This document shows, one piece after another, positions 15,200 through 24,365 of a DNA stretch of 35,654 nucleotides. The stretch's first letter is position 1. Each line of letters begins with the position of its first letter. This DNA comes from Terriglobia bacterium (lineage in GTDB: Bacteria > Acidobacteriota > Terriglobia > Terriglobales > Acidobacteriaceae): NCBI GenBank assembly GCA_021325035.1, contig JAJPHW010000091.1:1-35654 (forward strand), read 5' to 3'. The translations under genes were made by a program, and so were the position numbers. The notes below the pieces were generated by a model, which saw only the letters and a program-made list of their open reading frames with translations, made no database searches and was not told the DNA's origin.

Positions 15200-15225
15200 C
15201 GGGCGGCTCCAAGCCGCCCGTTTTT
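15200..15225 (+). terminator. Intrinsic terminator after the DUF4382 lipoprotein
   Basis: CGGGCGGCT (15200-15208), loop CCA, AGCCGCCCG (15212-15220), then TTTTT. The 9-bp stem is perfect. Confidence 0.95.
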
Positions 15226-15383
15226 ATTTGAATTCTTAAGAATTATTGTCAATCGAGATGGAAAAACTTCCTCGCTGGGCAACTCCTTGTTCAATTTCTC
15301 CGTCTTGGTTGTAATAGGTGAAGGTTCTTCATCCTTACAATAACAATTAGGTGAAAATAAGGAACTCGAACGGCAGCAACAGT

Positions 15384-15414
15384 TTGGACGCTTTGTGCTG
15401 CTCTACCGTATAAT
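15384..15414 (+). promoter_or_regulatory. Candidate bamA promoter
   Basis: TTGGAC (15384-15389), a 19-base spacer and a perfect TATAAT (15409-15414) lie about 65 bases before the bamA ATG. The spacer is slightly long for sigma-70. Confidence 0.5.
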
Positions 15415-15480
15415 TACAGTTTTCCCATTCCCAGGAACTGAGGTCGCAGCATTCATCGTTCTCAAAAGAATAGCCCTGCC

Positions 15481-18378
15481 ATGAATAAGGGCAAACGTGG
15501 GCGCGTGCGGCTGGCTACTTCCGACCCATCCCGTTCATTCTTAAAGCCTTTACGGTTCTCCGGGCGTATTTTGTCCAGCTTGCTGGCGTGTATCTTGTTG
15601 TTGTCTTCCGTTAGCATCGGACAGCAGGAGTTAGTAGCCGGGATTGATGTGCATGGCAACCGGCGGATTCCACAAGAAACCATTAAGGCGCGTATTTTCA
15701 CAAGAGCCGGAGACGTTTATGACGAAACGGCGTTGGAACGTGATTTCAACTCACTCTGGAACACGGGATATTTTGAAGACATCCGCTTCGAACGCGAACA
15801 GACCGCCAAGGGCTGGCTGATTCATGTTTATGTCAAAGAACGGCCAACGATCCGCGAAATTGATTACGTTGGACTAAATTCCGTCTCGAAGAGCGATGTG
15901 TTGGATCGGTTCAAAGAGGCAAAAGTCGGCTTATCTCCTGAGAGCCAGTACGATCCCACCAAAGTGAAGAAGGCCGAAGTCACGATTAAAGATTTGTTGT
16001 CAGAACACGGGCGGCAATTCGCAACGGTCAAGACGGAAGTACATCCTATTCCACCGGCAGCCGTGAGCCTGACTTTTGTGGTGAAGGAAGGACCTAAGGT
16101 TAAAGTCGGCAAAATTTCATTCACGGGCAATGCGCACGTGAAAACCCGCATTCTGCGCGCCGCCATGAAAAATCTGCGGCCAGTTGGCCTTCCACACTCG
16201 ATTTTCCTGGAGAATTTATTTAGTAAGACGTACGACGCCACCAAGTTGGAAGAAGACACGGAACGCGTTCGAGCGGAATACCAAAACCGCGGCTATTTCA
16301 AGGTTTTGGTGTCAGATCCGAAAACTGTGATTCACGATTCCGGTCATAAAGGCTTCCATATTCCCCTGATCATGCCTGGCCCGGGCAAAGCGGTGGACAT
16401 TACGATGCCAATTCAAGAAGGTGACCGCTATACGCTGGGCGAAATCACGTTTAAAGGCAACAAGGCCATCGCGAACACCAAAGCATTACGCGCCGTGTTC
16501 CCGATCAAAGATGGGGACATCTTCGATCGCAGCAAAATCGCCAAGGGTTTGGAGTCTCTGCGCAAGGCTTACGGCCAAATTGGTTTTATTAACTTCACTT
16601 CGATTCCTGACACGCGCTTCGATGAAACCAAGAAACAGGTTTTTCTCGACATTGATTTAGATGAAGGCAAGCAGTTCAGTGTACGTAGAATTGAGTTCTC
16701 TGGTAACACCACGACGCGCGATAAAGTGATCCGCCGCGAAATCATTCTTGAAGAAGGACAGGTCTATAACCAACAACTCTGGGAAATCAGTTTGCAGCGC
16801 CTGAATCAGCTTGGCTACTTTGAACAGCTTAAGCCGGATGATCCAAACGTCACCGAACGTCACCTTGACGAAAAGAACGGCACTGTGGACTTGACCCTGA
16901 AAGTAAAAGAAAAGGGGAAAAATAGCATCGGTTTGAGCGGAGGCGTGAGCGGATTGGCCGGCTCATTTATCGGCTTGAATTATCAGACCAATAATTTTCT
17001 GGGCCGCGGTGAAACGCTTAGTGTTGCCGCCAACATCGGCAACCTGCAACGTGACATCACGTTCGGTTTTACCGAACCTTATTTCCTCGACAAGCCTCTT
17101 CAGCTCGGCTTCACTGTCTATGCCAGAAAATTTAATTACGATCAGGCGAGACAGGCGGCAATTTTCAGCGGACAACAGGTGAATCTGCCCAGTGATTTAC
17201 AGCAGAACCTTCAGAACTACACGCAATCCAGTAAAGGGTTTTCGGTCTCCCTTGGCTATGCCATTCACCGTTCGTTTAAGCGCGTGGGATTGAGCTATTC
17301 GTTTGACGATTCAACGATCGTGGCATTAACAAATGCCTCGAAACAATTGTTCGATTTCCTTGCCTTCAGCGGGGTAAACGGGCCGAACGCGCTCGACGGC
17401 ATTATTACGAGCAAGGTGATTCCGAGCTTCACCAAGAACACGCTCGATAGCAGCTTATTTCCCCACAAAGGCAGCAGCATTTACATCGCTGGAGAAATTG
17501 CGGGCTTGGGAGGAACAGTCAAGACCCTGCGTCCTATCATCGAATACAAGCGCTTTTTCCCCGTCCAGAATCGTAAGAACACCATCGGGTATCACGTACA
17601 AGCGACTTTCTTAACCGGATACGATGGGGTCGTACCGCCGCCATTTAGCCGCTCTTATCTGGGTGGCGAAAATGATCTGCGCGGATTCGATATTCGCTCG
17701 GTATCGCCTGTAGCCTTCCTGCCCACCAACGGTTCGATTGCGTTACGAAATCCTGATGGCAGCGTCGTACCCAAGGATCCCAGCAATCCGCTACGCGGCA
17801 GTTACACCGTTCCAATCCCTGTGGATCAAATCGTGTTTCCAGGCGGCGATTTCAGTATTGTGACTAATGCAGAGTACCGTATCACCATAGCCGGGCCTGT
17901 CGCGATTGCGCCTTTTGTGGATTTGGGAGTTGATCCGATCATCCGCACGTCCCAGTTGAAAGTAAGCGCGTCCCAGCTAGACTTGATTAACAGTACATCT
18001 TTCGGCTGTCCAGCATTAGACATTGGCTTGAATTGCATAGGTGGGCAAACCCCGGGCGCACCTGGTTCTACGATTCCCGCCTTCGCGCAATATCTGAAAC
18101 CGGTAGCCGGAACCAACTGGACGCCGCGCATGTCCACTGGTTTGGAATTGCAGGTTTTTCTCCCGGTCATCAACGCTCCATTTCGCATTTATTGGGCGTA
18201 CAATCCTTTGCGTTTGGATTCAACGACGCAGGCACCGGTGCAAATCACCCGGCAGATGTTCCCGGCAGGAGCAGCAGGAGATTACACCTATCAGTTGGCG
18301 AAGAACGCCTATTCGCCGCCTTATTTGTTGCGTGAGCCGCGAAAGACGTTCCGTTTCACGGTCGCAACCACGTTCTAG
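15481..18378 (+). CDS. bamA: Outer-membrane protein assembly factor BamA
   Basis: BamA inserts beta-barrel proteins in the outer membrane. The 965-residue protein has a long basic N-terminus and a signal anchor (about 28-48, cleavage near IGQQ). About five POTRA domains follow, from residue 50 to 480 (VHGNRRIPQETIKARI; VGLNSVSKSDVLDRF; FTGNAHVKTRILRAA; FKGNKAIANTKALRA; FSGNTTTRDKVIRRE). The C-terminal Omp85 barrel carries the loop-6 motif L733-R-G-F736 and a terminal phenylalanine, as required for barrel recognition. It is longer than E. coli BamA (810), partly through loops rich in G, P and N. The ATG at 15481 lacks a clear ribosome-binding site. Skp follows, the usual partner order. Confidence 0.96.
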   Translation: MNKGKRGRVRLATSDPSRSFLKPLRFSGRILSSLLACILLLSSVSIGQQELVAGIDVHGNRRIPQETIKARIFTRAGDVYDETALERDFNSLWNTGYFEDIRFEREQTAKGWLIHVYVKERPTIREIDYVGLNSVSKSDVLDRFKEAKVGLSPESQYDPTKVKKAEVTIKDLLSEHGRQFATVKTEVHPIPPAAVSLTFVVKEGPKVKVGKISFTGNAHVKTRILRAAMKNLRPVGLPHSIFLENLFSKTYDATKLEEDTERVRAEYQNRGYFKVLVSDPKTVIHDSGHKGFHIPLIMPGPGKAVDITMPIQEGDRYTLGEITFKGNKAIANTKALRAVFPIKDGDIFDRSKIAKGLESLRKAYGQIGFINFTSIPDTRFDETKKQVFLDIDLDEGKQFSVRRIEFSGNTTTRDKVIRREIILEEGQVYNQQLWEISLQRLNQLGYFEQLKPDDPNVTERHLDEKNGTVDLTLKVKEKGKNSIGLSGGVSGLAGSFIGLNYQTNNFLGRGETLSVAANIGNLQRDITFGFTEPYFLDKPLQLGFTVYARKFNYDQARQAAIFSGQQVNLPSDLQQNLQNYTQSSKGFSVSLGYAIHRSFKRVGLSYSFDDSTIVALTNASKQLFDFLAFSGVNGPNALDGIITSKVIPSFTKNTLDSSLFPHKGSSIYIAGEIAGLGGTVKTLRPIIEYKRFFPVQNRKNTIGYHVQATFLTGYDGVVPPPFSRSYLGGENDLRGFDIRSVSPVAFLPTNGSIALRNPDGSVVPKDPSNPLRGSYTVPIPVDQIVFPGGDFSIVTNAEYRITIAGPVAIAPFVDLGVDPIIRTSQLKVSASQLDLINSTSFGCPALDIGLNCIGGQTPGAPGSTIPAFAQYLKPVAGTNWTPRMSTGLELQVFLPVINAPFRIYWAYNPLRLDSTTQAPVQITRQMFPAGAAGDYTYQLAKNAYSPPYLLREPRKTFRFTVATTF

Positions 18379-18383
18379 GCGGT

Positions 18384-18413
18384 TTGACGGGCCGTAGTTG
18401 GTGTTTTTATAAT
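18384..18413 (+). promoter_or_regulatory. Sigma-70-like promoter for skp/ompH
   Basis: TTGACG (18384-18389), 18-base spacer, TATAAT (18408-18413): close to consensus. It implies a leader of about 190 bases before the ATG at 18613, which otherwise holds no recognised element. Confidence 0.7.
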
Positions 18414-18612
18414 GAAGTATCCATCACCACGGAACTGTTACGGTGCAGGGATGATTTCTGCGTGTTAAGTGTGCGCAAAAATTGAGCAACCCCAGGCAGC
18501 CTCCACTTGGGAATCTGGCATGTCCCGGTCGGTCTTGAGGCGCAGTCCAGCGTTGGCCGTGGAAGAGATCTGAAAAAATCTGAAGATTTCCCAAGGAGTG
18601 AAACACAAACCC

Positions 18613-19314
18613 ATGAAGAGCAAGTTTCTGCGAACTTTCGCAATCGCCACAGTCATCATTCCAGGCATGGTATTTGCCCAAGCCACCACGCCTGCCGCTT
18701 CCGATCCGTTGCCTGCGGCCCCCGGCACTGCAACCACCGTCGCCACCGGTAATGGTACAAAAGTTGGAACCATCAGCGTGGAGCAGGCGATTTTTGCCAG
18801 CAACGAAGGCCAGCGCGATTTTGAAGCGCTCAGCAAAAAGCTGGAACCCAAACAGACCGAACTCAAAGGACAGAACGACGAAATTGAAAGCCTGAAAAAG
18901 CAGCTTTCGACGCAGGGCGACAAACTCAATGATGATGCCCGCGCCAATCTGGTAAAGCAAATTGAAGAAAAGCAGAAGAAGCTGGAACGGGCAGTTCAAG
19001 ACGCCCGCGACGATGCACAAAATCAACAAAATGAAATTGCGCAGCGAATTCTGCAAAAGATGGCACCGATCATCGTGAAGTACGCTGGCGACAACGGATT
19101 TGGCCTGATCATTGACACTTCCAACCCGTGGCCCAACGGCCCCGTGCTCTGGGCAGGATCATCTGTGGACATCACGAAACCGGTGGTGGACACCTACAAC
19201 ACGCAGTCGGGCGTACCAGCGCCAGCGCACGCGGCTACCGCACCCACAAAGCCTGCGGGAACAGCCGCACCCAAAACAACGGCTCCTGCGGCAACCAAAC
19301 CTCAACCGAAGTAA
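18613..19314 (+). CDS. skp: Periplasmic chaperone of the Skp/OmpH family
   Basis: Skp holds unfolded outer-membrane proteins on the way to BamA. The 233-residue protein has a signal peptide ending V-F-A-Q. The OmpH pattern follows: VGTISVEQAIFASNEGQ, then a long charged coiled coil (about residues 75-150, many Glu/Lys/Gln), then the closing strand GFGLIIDTS. An Ala/Pro/Thr-rich tail of about 45 residues (from HAATAPTKPAG) is added, likely disordered. ATG 18613 is chosen; a GTG at 18598 lies inside the ribosome-binding site AAGGAG and is unlikely. It follows bamA by 234 bases with its own promoter. Confidence 0.9.
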   Translation: MKSKFLRTFAIATVIIPGMVFAQATTPAASDPLPAAPGTATTVATGNGTKVGTISVEQAIFASNEGQRDFEALSKKLEPKQTELKGQNDEIESLKKQLSTQGDKLNDDARANLVKQIEEKQKKLERAVQDARDDAQNQQNEIAQRILQKMAPIIVKYAGDNGFGLIIDTSNPWPNGPVLWAGSSVDITKPVVDTYNTQSGVPAPAHAATAPTKPAGTAAPKTTAPAATKPQPK

Positions 19315-19350
19315 TTCGGCGACACCGGAAATAACGAAAAGTTCCACCGA

Positions 19351-19380
19351 AAGACCGCGAAATTCGCGGTCTTTTCTTTT
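19351..19380 (+). terminator. Intrinsic terminator after skp
   Basis: AAGACCGCG (19351-19359), loop AAATT, CGCGGTCTT (19365-19373), followed by TTCTTTT. Confidence 0.92.
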
Positions 19381-19450
19381 GCTGGTGACAGTCGTCCGCG
19401 GCTGAATTGGTGTCCATACATGCAGTGAATCTTTCACATTGGAGGACACC

Positions 19451-20155
19451 ATGTTTGCTGATTCCCTGCTTGATTCTTCCTGGCCGCAACGTAGTCATCG
19501 CGCCAGAACCACGCTGGCGTCATTTGGCTTGCAAGCTGCCGTCATTGGAGCGTTGTTGCTGTTTTCAATTTTGCGGATCGAGAAATTGCCGTCTTCACAA
19601 CTCATGTCAGCAATCGTTGCTCCTTCGCCTTTGCCCGCCGCACCGGCGCCACGCATTGGCACCGTTGTCGGACGGGGCGGCATCGTAGCCACGGGACCAA
19701 TTTTGCGGCCCAGCTATCAGCCGCATGGGTTCGCCCCGGAAGCAGATGTGGCGCAACCAACCGCGCCTGGTTTTGATCAAATTGTGTCTGGTTCTGGGCC
19801 GGGCGTACCATTTTCCGTCGGCAATGGCTTTGTCGTGAGTGTTCCACCACCACCGATTGCGGCCAAACCTCCACGCGTTTCGCGGATGATGGAAGGAAAT
19901 TTGGTAGTGCGTGTTCAGCCGGTATATCCGCCACTCGCGAGACAGGCAAGGGTCCAGGGCACCGTGGAATTACGGGCCATTATCAACCGTGAAGGAAAGA
20001 TCGAAAACTTGCAGGCATTGAATGGATCGCCATTGCTGATACCGGCTGCGATTGATGCGGTACGCCAGTGGCGTTACAGACCATATTACTTGAATGGTGA
20101 ACCGATCGAGGTGGAAACAATGATCACAGTGAATTTCACGCTGGGCGGGAATTAG
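19451..20155 (+). CDS. Energy-transducer TonB-domain protein
   Basis: The 234-residue protein has one N-terminal membrane helix at about residues 27-43 (GLQAAVIGALLLFSIL). A Pro/Gly-rich periplasmic stretch follows, then a C-terminal TonB domain (about 150-230: VYPPLARQARVQGTVELRAIINREG, then AAIDAVRQWRYRPYYLNGEP). TonB proteins couple the inner-membrane proton gradient to outer-membrane transporters, but no ExbB/ExbD genes are nearby, so it may use a complex encoded elsewhere. The ATG at 19451 has GGAGG five bases upstream; an earlier TTG overlaps that site and is rejected. It lies after the skp terminator, so it needs its own promoter, which was not identified. Confidence 0.88.
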   Translation: MFADSLLDSSWPQRSHRARTTLASFGLQAAVIGALLLFSILRIEKLPSSQLMSAIVAPSPLPAAPAPRIGTVVGRGGIVATGPILRPSYQPHGFAPEADVAQPTAPGFDQIVSGSGPGVPFSVGNGFVVSVPPPPIAAKPPRVSRMMEGNLVVRVQPVYPPLARQARVQGTVELRAIINREGKIENLQALNGSPLLIPAAIDAVRQWRYRPYYLNGEPIEVETMITVNFTLGGN

Positions 20156-20196
20156 ACGAAGCACGGTGGTAACATCCGCGGATGATTTGCAGCCGA

Positions 20197-20202
20197 TATA
20201 AT
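20197..20202 (+). promoter_or_regulatory. TATAAT eight bases before alr start
   Basis: A perfect TATAAT ends 8 bases before the alr GTG at 20211, with no Shine-Dalgarno. If used, transcription would begin at or 1-2 bases before the start codon (leaderless). The -35 region is not recognisable. Confidence 0.4.
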
Positions 20203-20210
20203 CGCAACTT

Positions 20211-21389
20211 GTGACCATCACTGCCGTAGAACGCAAGACTCGTAGCGCAACCCGGCCCACATGGGCAGAGGTTTCGCTTTCTGCTCTTGGCCAGAATTTC
20301 CGCACCGTGCAGTCGCATGTTGGGAAAGATGTAACGATTTGCGCAGTCGTAAAAGCAGATGCCTACGGGCACGGAGCGGTGGAATGTTCGAAAGCGCTCG
20401 AGCGCGAAGGCGCGAGATGGTTCGGCGTGACCGGGCTGGATGAGGCGATCCCGTTGCGAGATGCCGGCATCGCGGGCCGTATTCTGTTGATGACCGGCTT
20501 TTGGCGTGGTGAGGAAGAGGAAATTGTCCGCCTTGGTCTGACGCCGACTATTTGGGAACCGCAGCAGATTGAATTACTGGAGAAAGCTTCGGCGCGATTG
20601 AAGGTTGATAGTCAGCCCATTCACCTAAAGATTGACACGGGCATGGGACGATTGGGCGTTGCACCAAAGTATCTGCCGGAAATCTTCTCCGCTCTACGAA
20701 ATGCAGGCCGTCTTAAGCTGGAAGGCGTTTCAACACACCTCGCTTCATCAGAAGTTCTTGATGCGCCTTCGGTTGAATCACAAAGCAAGGTTTTTACCGA
20801 CGCGTTAAAAACACTGAAGCGAGAAGGGTTGAATCCACCGATCATTCACGCGGCGAATACTTCCGCAACGATTTCGCACGGCGAGTTGCGCTACAACATG
20901 GTCCGTCCGGGTTTAGCTCTATACGGTTATTATTTGCCCTTTGAGCGTGCTGGGCGGGAGGTAACAGGCAAAGGGTTGCAACTACCGCTCAAGCCTGCGC
21001 TAACCTGGAAGACGCGCATTTTGTCTCTGCGCGACATGCCGGCAAACCAGGCTCTGGGCTATGGCGGCACATACGTGACACAAGCGCCTTCGCGGATTGC
21101 GGTGCTTCCTCTTGGATATGCGGACGGTTTGAACCGCAAAGTTTCTTCGCGCGGGCGGGTCATTGTCCGCGAGAATTACGCTCCCATAGTTGGCCGTATT
21201 TCGATGGACTTAACCCTCGTAGATGTGACCGGTATTGGCGGCGTCGAAGTTGGAGATGAAGCAGTGCTACTCGGCTCGGCCAACGGCTTGACCGTGAGTG
21301 CGCACGAGCACGCCGAGATGGCGGAGACAATCCCCTACGAGATTCTGTGCAATATTTCGAAACGTGTGCCCAGGAAGTACGTGGACTGA
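20211..21389 (+). CDS. alr: Alanine racemase
   Basis: This PLP enzyme interconverts L- and D-alanine for peptidoglycan. The 392-residue protein carries the PLP-lysine motif V-V-K-A-D-A-Y-G-H-G with K48. It also has HLKIDTGMGRLG, the ANTSATISH segment, the NMVRPGLALYG motif and the second catalytic base region ALGYGGTYVT. GYADGLNR and GRISMDLTLVD follow. The GTG start at 20211 is upstream of the conserved R-P-T-W-A-E-V segment and lacks a ribosome-binding site. It is followed after 85 bases by the hydrolase-GNAT-glyA-ATP-grasp run. Confidence 0.96.
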   Translation: MTITAVERKTRSATRPTWAEVSLSALGQNFRTVQSHVGKDVTICAVVKADAYGHGAVECSKALEREGARWFGVTGLDEAIPLRDAGIAGRILLMTGFWRGEEEEIVRLGLTPTIWEPQQIELLEKASARLKVDSQPIHLKIDTGMGRLGVAPKYLPEIFSALRNAGRLKLEGVSTHLASSEVLDAPSVESQSKVFTDALKTLKREGLNPPIIHAANTSATISHGELRYNMVRPGLALYGYYLPFERAGREVTGKGLQLPLKPALTWKTRILSLRDMPANQALGYGGTYVTQAPSRIAVLPLGYADGLNRKVSSRGRVIVRENYAPIVGRISMDLTLVDVTGIGGVEVGDEAVLLGSANGLTVSAHEHAEMAETIPYEILCNISKRVPRKYVD

Positions 21390-21474
21390 TCTGGCTTCCA
21401 GCACTTTAACCCTTCAAATCTTCCTTTCGATGCAGCTAAGGCGGCCCGCCCATCGCTCTTTGTTATCCTAAAAT

Positions 21475-22599
21475 ATGCCGTCCCGCTACGCTCAATGGAT
21501 GTACGACTGGGAGCACCGCTTAACCTCGGTGGACAACAACCGTATCGTCCGTCCGTTGGAATGGGGCGTGGAGTGGGCGCAAAACTGGCCCTGCCGCAAT
21601 GGCTACGGGCCGGGATACCTACCTGAAGACAGCGAAAAATATTTGCTTGAATACAACCGTCGCATCGTTGCGTCCAGCGACGACTTTTTCGGTTACAAGT
21701 CCCCAAAAGATTTCCGATTGGAGCGCCGCGAAGTGCAAGTTTTCAGCACACGAGAAATCCCCGATCCAAAACTAGAAGAAAAAGTTCGGGGAACTTTCGC
21801 TGATTACTTGAGATTCACCTCGCCCGTACATACTCCGTTTCCGGAAAATAATCTGGTCAACGCTCGCTGGTTCCCCGAGCCTGCCAAGAAAAAAAGTAAA
21901 AAGGCTGTCGTGCTGTTGCCGCACTGGAATTCTGACGGCATCGCCTATACGGCTTTGTGCCAAATGCTCAACTGGTTGGGCATCGCCGTTTTGCGCTTAA
22001 GTATGCCGTACCACGATATTCGTCGTCCGGCTGAGATTCTTCGCGCTGACTATGCAGTTTCATCGAACATCGGCCGCACCATCGATGCATGCCGCCAGGC
22101 GGTCATTGATGTACGCTGCTGTTTCGATTGGTTGGAACAGCAAGGCTATGAGGATTTGGGCATTGTCGGCACAAGTCTGGGCTCGTGCTATGCGTTCCTT
22201 GCGACTGCGCACGACCGCCGTATTCGCGCCGCCGCATTCAATCACGCTTCTACCTATGTCGCTGATGTGGTTTGGCATGGGCAATCCACTCGTCATATTC
22301 GCCAAGGCATCGAATCCGATCTTGACATCGATCGCCTGCGGGAACTTTGGCGCTGCGTGAGTCCCATGTCGTACTTCCAACAATTTGCCCGATGGCCGCG
22401 GAAATCGTTGGTGATTTACGCGAAATACGACTTAACGTTTCTGCCGGAATTTTCTTTGCAGACCATTGCAGAGTTTGAGCGTCATCATCTCGACCACAAA
22501 GTCGTGGCGTTGCCCTGTGGCCATTACACTACCGGCGAAACACCGTTCAAATACATGGATGGCTGGCAGCTCGCCAACTTCTTCCGGACCGCCTTTTGA
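21475..22599 (+). CDS. Alpha/beta-hydrolase superfamily protein
   Basis: The 374-residue cytoplasmic protein (no signal peptide) has an alpha/beta hydrolase core. The strand KKAVVLLPHWNSDG carries the oxyanion region. The nucleophile elbow is G-T-S-L-G-S with S234, the acid is likely D319 in IYAKYDLTF, and the histidine is H350 in PCGHYTTGE. The long N-terminal region (WGVEWAQNWPCRNGYGPG) is shared by a family resembling ABHD18-like proteins. Substrate is unknown. Its ATG follows TATCCTAAAAT directly, without a clear ribosome-binding site. The GNAT gene begins 7 bases after its stop, indicating co-transcription. Confidence 0.8.
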   Translation: MPSRYAQWMYDWEHRLTSVDNNRIVRPLEWGVEWAQNWPCRNGYGPGYLPEDSEKYLLEYNRRIVASSDDFFGYKSPKDFRLERREVQVFSTREIPDPKLEEKVRGTFADYLRFTSPVHTPFPENNLVNARWFPEPAKKKSKKAVVLLPHWNSDGIAYTALCQMLNWLGIAVLRLSMPYHDIRRPAEILRADYAVSSNIGRTIDACRQAVIDVRCCFDWLEQQGYEDLGIVGTSLGSCYAFLATAHDRRIRAAAFNHASTYVADVVWHGQSTRHIRQGIESDLDIDRLRELWRCVSPMSYFQQFARWPRKSLVIYAKYDLTFLPEFSLQTIAEFERHHLDHKVVALPCGHYTTGETPFKYMDGWQLANFFRTAF

Positions 22600-22606
22600 A
22601 GCGAGT

Positions 22607-23062
22607 ATGCATATCACGCTGACTAAAGATGGCTTCAGCCTTGGCACCGATCCCGCGCAACTTGATATTGATGTAATCCATAACTTCCTTACGAATTCCT
22701 ATTGGGCGTGGGGCATCCCGCGGGACGTAGTCGTCCGTTCCATTGAAAATTCGCTTTGCTTCGGCATATACGAAGGGCCAAGACAAGTTGGTTTTGCTAG
22801 AGTCATCAGCGATTTCGCAACGTATGCATATATCGGGGACGTGTTCATTTTGGAATCGCATCGAGGACGAGGTTTATCGCAATGGATGATGGAAGCGATT
22901 GTGAGTCATCCTAAATTGCAAAATCTGCGGCGCTGGACTCTCCTTACTCGCGATGCGCACGGCCTCTATGCCAAGTTTGGCTTTACCCAGATTGTTAGCC
23001 CGGAACGATACATGGAACTTCACAATCCCGATGTGTACAAGCGTAAACTGGAGCAGTCATGA
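22607..23062 (+). CDS. GNAT-family N-acetyltransferase
   Basis: The 151-residue single-domain protein has the GNAT fold. The acetyl-CoA loop is [12 protein letters not shown], preceded by strand YIGDVFI and followed by the late helix-strand HGLYAKFGF. The family pattern R/Q-x-x-G-x-G/A is met by R-G-R-G-L. It probably acetylates a small molecule or protein amine; the substrate is unknown. ATG 22607 is chosen because the longer open frame overlaps the hydrolase. The stop overlaps the glyA start by 4 nt (ATGA), so the two are translationally coupled. Confidence 0.87.
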   Translation: MHITLTKDGFSLGTDPAQLDIDVIHNFLTNSYWAWGIPRDVVVRSIENSLCFGIYEGPRQVGFARVISDFATYAYIGDVFILESHRGRGLSQWMMEAIVSHPKLQNLRRWTLLTRDAHGLYAKFGFTQIVSPERYMELHNPDVYKRKLEQS

Positions 23063-24339
23063 ACAAATCTATGTCTTTGCCGTTATATGCAGTGGACCCG
23101 GAAGTCGCGGCCGCGATCGATAACGAAGCGCGCCGCCAGCACGAGGGCCTCGAACTCATCGCCTCAGAGAATTTTGTCAGCGAAGCGGTGCTTGAAGCTG
23201 CGGGCTCCGTGTTCACCAACAAATACGCCGAAGGCTATCCCGGTAAACGCTATTACGGGGGATGCGAGTTCTCCGATGTCGTCGAAAATCTGGCCCGCGA
23301 TCGGGCAAAGAAACTCTTCGGCGCAGAGCACGCCAATGTGCAACCACACGCGGGTTCGCAGGCCAACATGGAGGCCTATGCAGCTGTTCTGCAACCCGGC
23401 GATACTATTCTCGGCCTCAACCTCGCCCATGGTGGCCACCTCACGCATGGCCATCCTCTGAACTTCTCTGGGAAAACTTACAAGATTGTCCCTTACGGCG
23501 TGACCAAGGAAACCGAAACAATTGATTACGACGATCTCGAGAAGTTAGCGGAAAAAGAAAAACCGAAGATGATTATCGGCGGTGGGAGTGCCTATCCGCG
23601 AATCATTGATTTTCCTCGAATGCGCGCGATTGCCGACAAAGTTGGCGCATTATTTCTCGTGGATATGGCACACTTTGCCGGGCTCGTTGCAGGTGGCGCA
23701 CATCCTTCACCCGTTCCTCACGCGCATATTATTACTTCGACGACGCACAAGACGTTGCGGGGGCCGCGTTCTGGTTTGATTTTGTCGAAGCAGGAATTTG
23801 CCGCCGCCATCGACAAGTATGTTTTCCCTGGAGCGCAAGGCGGGCCACTGGTGCACATTATCGCAGCCAAAGCTGTAGCGTTCCGTGAAGCGCTTCAACC
23901 TGAGTTCCGCGACTATGCGCGGCAAGTCGTCGCTAACGCGAAAGTTTTGGCGGAGACATTAATGCAAGAAGGTTTCCGCATTATTTCCGGCGGTACAGAC
24001 ACGCATCTCATGTTGATTGATGTCTTCTCCAAAGGAATGTTGGGCAGCGAGGCTGAAAAAGCTCTCGGTGACGCGCATATCACCGTCAACAAGAACGCCA
24101 TTCCTTTCGATACGAACCCGCCGATGAAGCCGAGCGGGATCCGCATCGGTTCTCCTGCGTTGACCACGCGCGGCATGAAAGAGATAGAGATGCGACAGGT
24201 CGGCAAGTGGATCTCCGAAGCTCTACACCATCGCAACGAACCAGACGTATTGGCGAGAATCCGCAAAGAAGTACTTGCGCTAGCCGAAGCTTTCCCACTT
24301 TATGCCGAGCGCCGTGCCCAAGCAGAAGTAAGAGTGTAG
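23059..24339 (+). CDS. glyA: Serine hydroxymethyltransferase
   Basis: This PLP enzyme makes glycine and methylene-tetrahydrofolate from serine. The 426-residue protein shows [26 protein letters not shown], and [14 protein letters not shown]. It also has [11 protein letters not shown], the PLP-lysine motif [14 protein letters not shown] with K231, and a C-terminal [15 protein letters not shown]. Length and signatures are normal. Its ATG overlaps the GNAT stop, and the ATP-grasp gene begins 26 bases after its own stop. The methylene-tetrahydrofolate product is also the one-carbon donor used by MnmG, a pathway link rather than local co-regulation. Confidence 0.97.
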   Translation: MNKSMSLPLYAVDPEVAAAIDNEARRQHEGLELIASENFVSEAVLEAAGSVFTNKYAEGYPGKRYYGGCEFSDVVENLARDRAKKLFGAEHANVQPHAGSQANMEAYAAVLQPGDTILGLNLAHGGHLTHGHPLNFSGKTYKIVPYGVTKETETIDYDDLEKLAEKEKPKMIIGGGSAYPRIIDFPRMRAIADKVGALFLVDMAHFAGLVAGGAHPSPVPHAHIITSTTHKTLRGPRSGLILSKQEFAAAIDKYVFPGAQGGPLVHIIAAKAVAFREALQPEFRDYARQVVANAKVLAETLMQEGFRIISGGTDTHLMLIDVFSKGMLGSEAEKALGDAHITVNKNAIPFDTNPPMKPSGIRIGSPALTTRGMKEIEMRQVGKWISEALHHRNEPDVLARIRKEVLALAEAFPLYAERRAQAEVRV

Positions 24340-24365
24340 ACGTCAGATTTGCGAACTATATTTCC

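Larger units (their letters stand above)
15177..15480. other. 304-base intergenic region before bamA
   Basis: After the lipoprotein terminator there is a perfect 14-base palindrome AATTCTTAAGAATT (15231-15244). Two direct copies of TAGGTGAA (15315-15322 and 15348-15355) follow, 33 bases apart, about three helical turns. A possible promoter for bamA is TTGGAC (15384-15389) with TATAAT (15409-15414), spacer 19. No coding frame was recognised here. Confidence 0.5.
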
